A DNA stretch of 17,486 nucleotides from an uncultured Lachnospiraceae bacterium (GTDB lineage: Bacteria; Bacillota; Clostridia; Lachnospirales; Lachnospiraceae). The position numbers were made by a program, and so were the translations under genes. Under the pieces are notes generated by a model. The model was not told the origin of the DNA. It saw only the letters and a list, made by a program, of their open reading frames with translations, and searched no databases. Positions 1 through 5,581 of this stretch are shown piece after piece. The stretch spans positions 1-17,486 of the forward strand of contig CAJTVD010000078.1 of the NCBI GenBank assembly GCA_910579495.1, in the 5' to 3' direction. How positions within the stretch are numbered: the first letter of the stretch is position 1; each line of letters begins with the position of its first letter.

Positions 1-2
1 CC

Positions 3-173
3 ATCAACCATTTCAAAGACAGTTTCTGTGTCGCCGGACGTAAGACCCAAAATGAGAAAACACTCCATGCGGATTTGCTGCTTGCCGGAATCACACAGCT
101 TATAACCGTTATGGTGGCTGACAAGATCCATAAACACCAGTATATCCGCAGCCTGAAGCCTCTGATTGCCTGA
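3..173 (+). pseudogene. C-terminal fragment of an unidentified protein, possibly an IS transposase
   Basis: An open frame runs from the window edge to a TGA at 171-173 and encodes 56 residues, beginning INHFKDSF and ending YIRSLKPLIA. The body is Lys/His/Arg-rich with a helical stretch LLLAGITQLITVMVADKIH, which resembles the C-terminal tails of some DDE-type transposases found in Lachnospiraceae. That resemblance is from memory and is weak, and no catalytic residue is present in the visible part. The 5' part lies outside the window, so the gene could be an intact neighbour cut by the window edge rather than a true pseudogene. A gene remnant of unrelated type (an ABC ATPase) starts about 150 bases downstream, which favours a mobile-element scar. 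A hairpin followed by T residues at 259-288 could end its transcript. Confidence 0.35.
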
Positions 174-258
174 AGACGCCCATTCCATACATTTCCTTTG
201 GCAGGTGCATCCACCTGTCTGATTGCGTTGCCATAAAATCCTGTTTCCTGCATACACC

Positions 259-288
259 TCCCTGCCATGCACCCCTGCAGGGATTTTT
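259..288 (+). terminator. Possible Rho-independent terminator after the leading fragment
   Basis: TCCCTGC (259-265) pairs with GCAGGGA (277-283) across an 11-base loop and is followed by a run of five T (284-288). It lies about 85 bases after the stop of the first fragment and before the ABC remnant. The loop is long and the stem short, so activity is uncertain. Confidence 0.35.
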
Positions 289-324
289 GACTACTGGGCA
301 TCCAATTTAACAGTTGTTTCGCAA

Positions 325-582
325 TTACCTATCATGGATGAGCCTACCGCCGCCCTGGATCCCCTGGCGGAATGCCAGGTGTACGCAGGCTTTGACGAAA
401 TGGTGGGGGCGAAGACAGCACTGTATATTTCCCACCGGCTGGCTTCCTGCAGGTTCTGCCAGGATATTCTGGTTTTTGATAAGGGCAGGATCGTACAGCG
501 GGGTAACCATGAACAGCTAAAGGAACAGGAAGGGCTCTACCGGGAATTGTGGAATGCCCAGGCACAATATTATGAGCTGTGA
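325..582 (+). pseudogene. 3' remnant of an ABC exporter ATP-binding domain
   Basis: Only the last ~85 codons of an ABC transporter nucleotide-binding domain are present. The remnant starts near the Walker B/D-loop (PIMDEPTAALDPLAE), continues through the switch histidine (YISHRLAS) and the usual tail (ILVFDKGRIVQRGNHEQL), and ends LWNAQAQYYEL, a common ending of clostridial ABC exporters with fused membrane and ATPase domains. The Walker A P-loop, Q-loop and LSGGQ signature are all missing, as is the membrane domain. The open frame can be extended upstream to an ATG at 223, but those ~34 codons have no ABC-like character, so the break lies near 320-330. Without Walker A it cannot bind ATP productively. 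It is followed by a strong terminator. I read it as a decayed remnant left by a deletion or insertion. Confidence 0.8.
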
Positions 583-597
583 CACTTGTGGAATCTG

Positions 598-630
598 AAA
601 CAGGGAACCTTATAACAGTTCCCTGTTTTT
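598..630 (+). terminator. Rho-independent terminator after the ABC remnant
   Basis: A perfect 11-bp stem, AAACAGGGAAC (598-608) with GTTCCCTGTTT (618-628), has a 9-base loop and runs into T residues to 630. It lies 16 bases after the ABC stop. On the minus strand the same stem is followed by only three T, so it may act weakly for the methyltransferase gene that ends at 743. Confidence 0.85.
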
Positions 631-742
631 CGTCTGTTAATTAATTACCGCCATACAAGCCCATACAAATATAACTTTTCTGAGGAGCCTGTCCAAAAGA
701 TATAGAATCTATCAGCAGTTATTTTCAAGTATATTCCACACC

Positions 743-1945
743 CTACTTTTCCTCACACACCTGAAAAATATAAAACTTGAGATAATAGGACTCATCCGCC
801 TCCCACAATATTGGATGGTCTGGTGCCTGTGTCCTGCATTCTACCTGCCGGAGCCGCCTGTGGACATTCCTTGCCGCCTGATGGACTGTCTCCGCAAAGA
901 GTTCGCTGGACATAAAATGGGAACAGGAACAGGTGGCCAGGAACCCGCCGTCCTTTACAAGCTTCATGGCCCGGAGGTTGATCTCCCGATATCCCTTCAC
1001 TGCATTTTTAACGGAATTTCTGGATTTGGTAAAAGCCGGGGGATCCAGGATAACCACATCAAACTTTTCTTTCTTTTCCTCCAGCTCCGGAAGTAATTCA
1101 AAAACGTCCCTGCACCAGAAAGTTACCCTATCCTCCAGGTGGTTTAATCTGGCGTTCCGGGCCGCCTGTCCTACCCCTGTCTGGGAGGCGTCCACACCGA
1201 CCACCTCCCGGGCTCCCGCCATAGCCGCATTCAGCGCAAAGGAACCTGTGTGGGTAAAGCAGTCCAGCACCCTTGCATTCCTGCAAAGCTTCTGTACGGC
1301 CAGGCGGTTATATTTCTGGTCAAGGAAATAACCTGTCTTCTGCCCCTCCTTCACATCCACAAAATATTTCACACCATTTTCTTCTATCATAACATTGGTG
1401 TCAAATTCTTCCCCTATAAACCCCTTGGTTCTCTCCATCCCCTCATTCAGCCTTACCTTGGCGTCGCTTCTTTCATAAATGCCCCTTATGCGGATGCCAT
1501 CCTGGGCCAGAAGCCTGACCAAAATATCCAGGATCTCCTCTTTCATCCTGTCGATCCCCAGTGCCAGGGATTCCACTACAAGGATATCAGAAAACTTATC
1601 AACAACAAGCCCGGGAAGGAAATCCGCCTCCCCGAAAATAATACGGCAGCTTCCTGTATCCACCACTTTTTTACGGTACTCCCAGGCGTTTTTTACTCTC
1701 TGCCCTAAAAAATCACTGTCGATCTCCTGGCGGGCATTCCTGGTCATCAGCCTTATCCTGATCTTGGAATTTTCATTGATGAACCCTTTTCCCATGGGAT
1801 AGCCGTCAAAATCATGTATGGCCACAATATCTCCGTTGGAAAAGTCTCCTGTGATATTTCCGATCTCATTATCAAAGATCCACATACCCCCGGCTTTGAT
1901 AGTACGCCCCTCTCCTTTTTTCAGTGTAACGACCGATTCCTTCAT
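743..1945 (-). CDS. rlmI: Class I SAM-dependent rRNA methyltransferase, RlmI-like (23S rRNA m5C1962 type)
   Basis: The 400-residue protein has the layout of RlmI/YccW cytosine-C5 methyltransferases acting on 23S rRNA. An N-terminal PUA-like RNA-binding domain (~1-75, with KAGGMWIFDNEI and GDIVAIHD) is followed by a linker (~76-200), the conserved GYFLDQ (205-210), and a Rossmann methyltransferase domain. Motif I is VLDCFTHTGSF (226-236) with the acidic residue of VGVDAS (249-254). Motif IV is DPPAF (301-305) and motif VI is CSCS (339-342), which should contain the catalytic cysteine. An upstream GTG (1955-1957) also lies in frame but abuts AAAGG with no spacing, so the ATG at 1943-1945 (MKESVVTL) is preferred, about 12 bases after AAAGG. 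It starts 44 bases after the DUF1624 gene on the same strand, suggesting co-transcription. Nucleotide specificity is inferred; some family members remain uncharacterised. Confidence 0.87.
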   Translation of the reverse strand: MKESVVTLKKGEGRTIKAGGMWIFDNEIGNITGDFSNGDIVAIHDFDGYPMGKGFINENSKIRIRLMTRNARQEIDSDFLGQRVKNAWEYRKKVVDTGSCRIIFGEADFLPGLVVDKFSDILVVESLALGIDRMKEEILDILVRLLAQDGIRIRGIYERSDAKVRLNEGMERTKGFIGEEFDTNVMIEENGVKYFVDVKEGQKTGYFLDQKYNRLAVQKLCRNARVLDCFTHTGSFALNAAMAGAREVVGVDASQTGVGQAARNARLNHLEDRVTFWCRDVFELLPELEEKKEKFDVVILDPPAFTKSRNSVKNAVKGYREINLRAMKLVKDGGFLATCSCSHFMSSELFAETVHQAARNVHRRLRQVECRTQAPDHPILWEADESYYLKFYIFQVCEEK

Positions 1946-1989
1946 AGTATTCCACACCTTTCTGTCTGTATTTTACAGTAAATAAGATT

Positions 1990-2763
1990 CTATTCTAAAA
2001 AATGAAATAACAGGGACAATAACGCATAGACCACAGGCTGGTGGAACATATAGATCAACAGGGAATGTTTTCCTAAAAAACGGAAAGGTTCCAGTTCCCA
2101 CCTCCAAAAAGAATATGCAAAGATCTTTCTTTTGGACAACATTTGGTAAAAAAAATAGCCGCTGATAAATAAGAATATCCACGGGATCAGTGAAAAATAA
2201 TCCGTAGAATAAAATCCCGGGAAGGGAAGGCCAAGATAGGCAGGAACCAGGCCCCGGTACCATCTTACAGGCAGCTTTACCAAATTGATCTTTTCAAATC
2301 CCAGATACCCATCATTGATATTCCTTGTGAGGAAAAATAACAAAAAGCCGAAAAAGATCCCGATTTCCGGGGAGATCTTTTTCAGCAATTTATGTAAGGG
2401 TATCATAAGAAGCATGCAGGAACCTGTACAGGTCAGCACCCCAAATACCACTCTGTTTTCCGGCATGGCAAGGCAGGTGGCCAGCGTGATCAGGGCGCCT
2501 CCCCCGAAGACCATAAGCCCGCGCTTTAAGGGCCTTCTTCCAAGAGACCAGCAAAAACCGGAAAGGAACAGAAATTCCCAACAGATACTCTGCTGCCAGA
2601 TATAAGCCCCTGTCCCCTTATACCAATGGAGATCCACGCCAAAGATATATACCAGGTCCCAGCAGCCATGGAATAGTATCATACTAAGGAACACTGCCCC
2701 CCTTAAACTGTCCAGCAGCCCATATCTGACGCTTTCCTTCTTTTCCCACACACCCATTTTCAT
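1990..2763 (-). CDS. DUF1624 / heparan-alpha-glucosaminide N-acetyltransferase-like membrane protein
   Basis: This 257-residue protein is almost entirely membrane-spanning and fits the DUF1624 family, which is related to the acyltransferase domain of lysosomal HGSNAT. Seen motifs are LDSLRGAVFLSMILFHGCWD (17-36, the usual N-terminal 'D..RG...l.m...H..wD' pattern), FGVLTCTG (107-114), and FLGKHSLLIYMFHQPV (229-244), which closes the family. About seven hydrophobic segments are visible. In HGSNAT a histidine carries acetyl from cytosolic acetyl-CoA across the membrane; the bacterial substrate is unknown and is probably a cell-surface sugar. The ATG at 2761-2763 has AGGAG 10 bases upstream. A candidate promoter with a dyad in its spacer lies at 2814-2842. 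The rRNA methyltransferase gene follows after 44 bases. Confidence 0.8.
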   Translation of the reverse strand: MKMGVWEKKESVRYGLLDSLRGAVFLSMILFHGCWDLVYIFGVDLHWYKGTGAYIWQQSICWEFLFLSGFCWSLGRRPLKRGLMVFGGGALITLATCLAMPENRVVFGVLTCTGSCMLLMIPLHKLLKKISPEIGIFFGFLLFFLTRNINDGYLGFEKINLVKLPVRWYRGLVPAYLGLPFPGFYSTDYFSLIPWIFLFISGYFFYQMLSKRKIFAYSFWRWELEPFRFLGKHSLLIYMFHQPVVYALLSLLFHFLE

Positions 2764-2813
2764 ATAAGCTCTACTCCTGTGATATCATTTCCGGCCACCC
2801 ATTGGGCATTTTC

Positions 2814-2842
2814 ATTCTATCACAGAAATCTTCTGTTTTCTA
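2814..2842 (-). promoter_or_regulatory. Candidate promoter with an inverted repeat in the spacer, upstream of the DUF1624 gene
   Basis: On the minus strand a -35-like TAGAAA (2837-2842) and an extended -10 TGA-TAGAAT (-10 at 2814-2819) are separated by exactly 17 bases. The spacer contains a perfect 6-3-6 dyad, ACAGAA-ATC-TTCTGT on the plus strand (2822-2836). The -35 is poor (4 of 6). The dyad could be an operator, but no regulator gene is adjacent. Confidence 0.4.
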
Positions 2843-2896
2843 TCTCTTTTCCCTGTACAGGCTTAAAAAGATATCATCCTGAGATCATTTAACGGT

Positions 2897-3589
2897 TCAG
2901 GCAAAAAATTCTTCCAGCAGATCCTCCAGCTCTGCCTGATAGTTCATAGCAGGCTGAAGTTCTTCCTCCCTTTTTTCTTCCATCTGTTCTTTCCTGCGGA
3001 GTTCTTCCTTAAAATATTCCTTTGCATATTTTTCCCGTTTCTTTATCCCTTCTTCCATGGCGTTTTCTTTTTCTGTCTCCAGCCTGGGGGCATAATGGTT
3101 TTCCAGATAATCTGTCAGGTTGGTCTTTAATATCCGTCTCTTTTCCTGGGCGTCAACGATCCCGGATATGGAAAAATACAGGTATAATCCCAGAATACTT
3201 ACCAAATAATAGGGTATAATCTGAAATAAAGTATGTCCCACTGCCAACGACAGGAAAATGGATATTCCCGTGACCAGTATGGAAAGCATCATCAACTGGC
3301 CCGAAATGTGGATGATCCCTGAAAGATGTATCTTGGCAAAGCTGATATTTTGAAGAAATTTATCAACAAAAACATCCGTATTGACCATTTTGCCGTTCAC
3401 TTTAAAGTAACTGGCATATTTTTGCTTACATTCTTTGAGCAGTTTATTTTCCGTATCAGGCATATTGTCGGATTCTGATATCATATTATGATATATCATA
3501 CCGCATATGACCTGGCATAGGACACTTGCCAGCAGAAAAAAAGAAATAAGCCCCGTAAGTAATTTGTGGTCAAGTAATATTGTAAACAT
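2897..3589 (-). CDS. Unrecognised membrane protein with a charged coiled-coil C-terminus
   Basis: I do not recognise this 230-residue protein. It has one N-terminal membrane segment (~10-31), an extracytoplasmic-looking stretch (~35-88), and a hydrophobic pair (~91-117 and ~120-145). A long Lys/Glu/Arg-rich helix follows (~148-212, e.g. EKREKYAKEYFKEEL-type heptads), with a short acidic-hydrophobic tail ending LEDLLEEFFA. The longest frame would begin at 3667. The ATG at 3587-3589 (MFTILLDHK) is chosen because it follows AAAGGAGGAGCT directly and a near-consensus promoter sits between the two candidate starts. The gene is divergent from the TSCPD/MurG operon and stands 133 bases upstream of the DUF1624 gene, which has its own candidate promoter. 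The topology suggests a membrane anchor with a cytoplasmic coiled coil, perhaps for protein-protein contact. No function is assigned. Confidence 0.75.
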   Translation of the reverse strand: MFTILLDHKLLTGLISFFLLASVLCQVICGMIYHNMISESDNMPDTENKLLKECKQKYASYFKVNGKMVNTDVFVDKFLQNISFAKIHLSGIIHISGQLMMLSILVTGISIFLSLAVGHTLFQIIPYYLVSILGLYLYFSISGIVDAQEKRRILKTNLTDYLENHYAPRLETEKENAMEEGIKKREKYAKEYFKEELRRKEQMEEKREEELQPAMNYQAELEDLLEEFFA

Positions 3590-3610
3590 AGCTCCTCCTT
3601 TCCTCTTTCT

Positions 3611-3639
3611 ATTATAGTTGAAGATATTTTTTCCCTCAA
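3611..3639 (-). promoter_or_regulatory. Sigma-A-type promoter for the coiled-coil membrane protein
   Basis: On the minus strand TTGAGG (3634-3639) and TATAAT (3611-3616) are separated by 17 bases. A start point near 3604 leaves room for the ribosome binding site just before the ATG at 3589. This rules against the longer frame starting at 3667. Confidence 0.75.
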
Positions 3640-3714
3640 TAATCCGGAGCCTGTAAGTCACCGTCATTTTTCTTCAAAATATGTCGTTTCATACTGGTAA
3701 TAAGGATCGTTTTC

Positions 3715-3723
3715 TGTTATACT
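3715..3723 (+). promoter_or_regulatory. Extended -10 promoter element for the TSCPD/MurG operon
   Basis: TG-T-TATACT (3715-3723) is an extended -10 about 28 bases before the ATG at 3751. The -35 position (3695-3700, TGGTAA) is poor, as is common with extended -10 promoters. It faces away from the promoter at 3611-3639. Confidence 0.5.
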
Positions 3724-3750
3724 TATCCATGAAAGAAAGGATGAAAAATT

Positions 3751-3999
3751 ATGAAATATCAGACAAAAGGTACCTGTTCCACCTCTATAGACATTGAGGT
3801 AGAAGGCGACACGATCAAATTTGTAGAATTTTTCGGAGGATGCAACGGTAATTTGAAGGGTATTGCCAGCCTGGTAACCGGAATGCCAGTCGACGAGGCG
3901 ATCTCCAGATTAAAGGGCATCCGGTGCGGCTTTAAGCCTACTTCCTGTCCCGACCAGCTGGCACATGCCCTTGAAGAGATCAAAAGTGGTAACTGTTAA
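3751..3999 (+). CDS. TSCPD domain small protein (TIGR03905 family)
   Basis: This 82-residue cysteine-rich protein consists of one TSCPD domain and has the usual length of the TIGR03905 family. Five cysteines are visible (9, 31, 59, 66, 82), with the conserved GGCNGNLKGI (29-38) and the signature RCGFKPTSCPDQLAHAL (58-74). The same domain occurs at the C-terminus of class II and related ribonucleotide reductases, where the cysteines are thought to bind metal. The function of the stand-alone form is unknown; a small metal- or redox-linked role is inference. AAAGGAT lies before the ATG. The MurG homologue begins 17 bases after its stop, so the two are very likely co-transcribed. Confidence 0.88.
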   Translation: MKYQTKGTCSTSIDIEVEGDTIKFVEFFGGCNGNLKGIASLVTGMPVDEAISRLKGIRCGFKPTSCPDQLAHALEEIKSGNC

Positions 4000-4016
4000 A
4001 CGAGGAGGCTCCTTTT

Positions 4017-5111
4017 ATGGGCGAACCAAATACTGCCAAAAAAATCGTTCTCACCGGAGGCGGTACAGCCGGGCATGTAACACCTAACATCGCCCTTTTT
4101 CCTTCTTTGAAGGAGGCCGGCTATGAAATTTCCTATATCGGTTCCTATGACGGAATCGAAAAAAAACTGGTCACAGATTTTGACATTCCCTATTATGGGA
4201 TTGCCACAGGCAAATTCCGCCGTTATCTGGACATGAAAAACCTGACAGATCCTTTCCGGGTGATCAAGGGATTTGGGGAAGCGAGAAAGTACCTGAAGAA
4301 GATCCGCCCTGACATCGTCTTTTCCAAGGGAGGCTTTGTCAGTGTCCCGGTAGTGCGGGCGGCTGCGACCCTGCACATCCCCTGTATCCTTCATGAATCC
4401 GATATGACCCCCGGGCTTGCCAACAGGCTCTGCCTATCTGCCGCCAAAAAGGTATGCTGTAATTTCCCGGAGACCCTGTCCATGCTGCCGGAAAACAAAG
4501 CGGTCCTTACCGGTTCCCCCATTCGCGAGGAACTGACAAAAGGCGATAAGATAGCTGCCCTTGATATGTGCGGTTTTACTGCCAACAAACCTGTAATACT
4601 GGTGATTGGCGGCAGCCTTGGCGCTGCTTCTATTAATAAGGCTGTACGGGAGGCCCTTCCCAAGCTGTTAACGGACTTCCAGGTAGTCCATATTTGCGGT
4701 AAGGACAAAATAGACAATATGCTCCTTCATATGGAGGGGTATATCCAGTTTGAGTATGTAAAGGCGGAACTAAAGGATCTGTTCGCCTTAGCAGATGTGG
4801 TTGTTTCCCGGGCAGGGGCCAATTCTATCTGTGAACTGCTTGCCCTTAAAAAAGCCAATCTTCTGATTCCCTTATCTGCAAACAGCAGCCGGGGAGACCA
4901 GATATTAAACGCCAGATCCTTTGAATCCCAGGGATTTTCCATGGTCATTGACGATGATTATCTCTCCGCCGATTTGCTGGCGGAAAAAGTGATGGAGCTT
5001 TATTTTACAAGACAGGTTTATATTGACTCCATGGGAAAAAGCAATCAGACAGGCTCCATCAGGACGATCATGAAGCTGATCGAGACCACCAGAAACCAGC
5101 AACCATCTTAG
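4017..5111 (+). CDS. murG: MurG-type UDP-GlcNAc:lipid I N-acetylglucosaminyltransferase
   Basis: The 364-residue protein is a full-length GT28 glycosyltransferase of the MurG type, which adds GlcNAc to lipid I on the cytoplasmic face of the membrane to make lipid II. Seen are the N-terminal glycine loop GGGTAGHVTPN (14-24), FSKGGFVSVPV (102-112), the Firmicute motif HESDMTPGLANR (126-137), GSPIR (166-170), the second glycine loop GGSLGA (198-203), and the donor-binding stretch SRAGANSICELLAL (264-277) ending GDQILNA (293-299). GAGGAG precedes the ATG. The gene is not in a dcw cluster: its neighbours are a TSCPD protein and a small unknown protein instead of mraY, murD or ftsW. It may therefore be a second MurG paralogue, or the only copy in a relocated position. 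A hairpin lies directly after its stop. Confidence 0.88.
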   Translation: MGEPNTAKKIVLTGGGTAGHVTPNIALFPSLKEAGYEISYIGSYDGIEKKLVTDFDIPYYGIATGKFRRYLDMKNLTDPFRVIKGFGEARKYLKKIRPDIVFSKGGFVSVPVVRAAATLHIPCILHESDMTPGLANRLCLSAAKKVCCNFPETLSMLPENKAVLTGSPIREELTKGDKIAALDMCGFTANKPVILVIGGSLGAASINKAVREALPKLLTDFQVVHICGKDKIDNMLLHMEGYIQFEYVKAELKDLFALADVVVSRAGANSICELLALKKANLLIPLSANSSRGDQILNARSFESQGFSMVIDDDYLSADLLAEKVMELYFTRQVYIDSMGKSNQTGSIRTIMKLIETTRNQQPS

Positions 5112-5112
5112 G

Positions 5113-5133
5113 CCATATGGGTTTCCCATATGG
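5113..5133. repeat. Perfect 9-bp inverted repeat after murG
   Basis: CCATATGGG (5113-5121), loop TTT, CCCATATGG (5125-5133) begin one base after the murG stop codon. It is followed by A residues on the plus strand and has no T run on the minus strand, so it is not a classical terminator. It may be an RNA processing or stability hairpin between murG and the next small gene. Confidence 0.6.
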
Positions 5134-5171
5134 AAAAATCTAGGATATCCCAAAGGATCCGGAAAACACAT

Positions 5172-5438
5172 ATGACAATAGATACATTATGGCAGCTACT
5201 GACAGAGCACGAGAACGAAACCTTTTATACCTTAAAGAAACTACCCTTTTGTTACAGTATCAAAGGGGGAGAGATCTTTGTGGACAGGCGTTCAAAATCC
5301 ATAACCAAAGCCACTTTTGAACAGGCGCTGAACAAACTAAACGCTGACCCGGAAAAAATCACTGGCCCCAAAGCCTTGAATGTTTTTGGCGCTCCCTACA
5401 TATGGGCTATTTTTAAAGCTTTTCATATTGTAAATTAA
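5172..5438 (+). CDS. Small conserved-looking protein of unknown function
   Basis: The frame encodes 88 residues from ATG 5172 (MTIDTLWQLLTEH). A longer form starting at 5130 is possible, but its start lies inside the inverted repeat with no ribosome binding site. AAAGGAT (5152-5158) and GGA (5161-5163) precede the chosen start. The protein is soluble with a compact composition. Features that look conserved are FYTLKKLPFCYSIKGGEIF (18-36), DRRSKSITKATFEQAL (38-53) and GPKALNVFGAPYIWAIF (65-81). I have a vague memory of similar small clostridial proteins with an R..KSI..S...A and GPK.L pattern but know no function. It follows murG by 60 bases and is probably in the same transcript. It is followed by a weak stem and a T7 run, then the GC-rich repeat. 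Confidence 0.65.
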   Translation: MTIDTLWQLLTEHENETFYTLKKLPFCYSIKGGEIFVDRRSKSITKATFEQALNKLNADPEKITGPKALNVFGAPYIWAIFKAFHIVN

Positions 5439-5467
5439 CAGCATATGCCAAGTGTTATTGTTTTTTT
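5436..5467 (+). terminator. Weak terminator-like structure after the small protein
   Basis: TAACA (5436-5440) can pair with TGTTA (5453-5457), and a run of seven T follows at 5461-5467. The stem is only five A/T-rich pairs and overlaps the TAA stop codon. The T run is the main evidence. Confidence 0.35.
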
Positions 5468-5473
5468 AAGATT

Positions 5474-5520
5474 GCTTATTGTAACAAACGCCGCCGCGCT
5501 CCGCGTGCCAGCTTATTGTA
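5474..5520. repeat. GC-rich intergenic repeat, copy 1, flanked by a 10-bp direct repeat
   Basis: A 33-base core (5483-5515) matches 17454-17486 at 29 of 33 positions in the same orientation. Its centre CGCG-CTC-CGCG (5495-5505) is a small dyad. The core is markedly more GC-rich than the surrounding intergenic DNA. The ten bases GCTTATTGTA occur at both edges (5474-5483 and 5511-5520), giving a 37-base period. It stands 36 bases after the small protein's stop and in front of the converging terminator of the SGNH gene. It is likely a dispersed short element of this genome. Confidence 0.65.
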
Positions 5521-5524
5521 TTCT

Positions 5525-5562
5525 AAAAGGGGCTATCACACAAAATGTGCTCAAGCCCCTTT
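5525..5562 (-). terminator. Rho-independent terminator of the MBOAT/SGNH operon
   Basis: AAAGGGGCT (5526-5534) pairs perfectly with AGCCCCTTT (5554-5562), and the loop has extra ACAC/GTG pairing. On the minus strand the stem ends in a T run. It lies 20 bases after the SGNH gene's stop. Confidence 0.8.
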
Positions 5563-5581
5563 GTCAGATATGGCTCCCGGC

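Noticed and set aside
223..324. The upstream extension of the ABC fragment as a real N-terminus.
   Set aside because: The ~34 codons show no ABC-like sequence and there is no ribosome binding site; the frame is open by chance across the junction.
3590..3667. A 26-codon N-terminal extension of the coiled-coil membrane protein.
   Set aside because: A TTGAGG-17-TATAAT promoter lies inside it, and AAAGGAGGAGCT directly precedes the downstream ATG.
5474..5520. The short repeated unit considered as a degenerate CRISPR repeat.
   Set aside because: There is only one 37-base period, no array of spacers and no cas gene; the other copy is 12 kb away.
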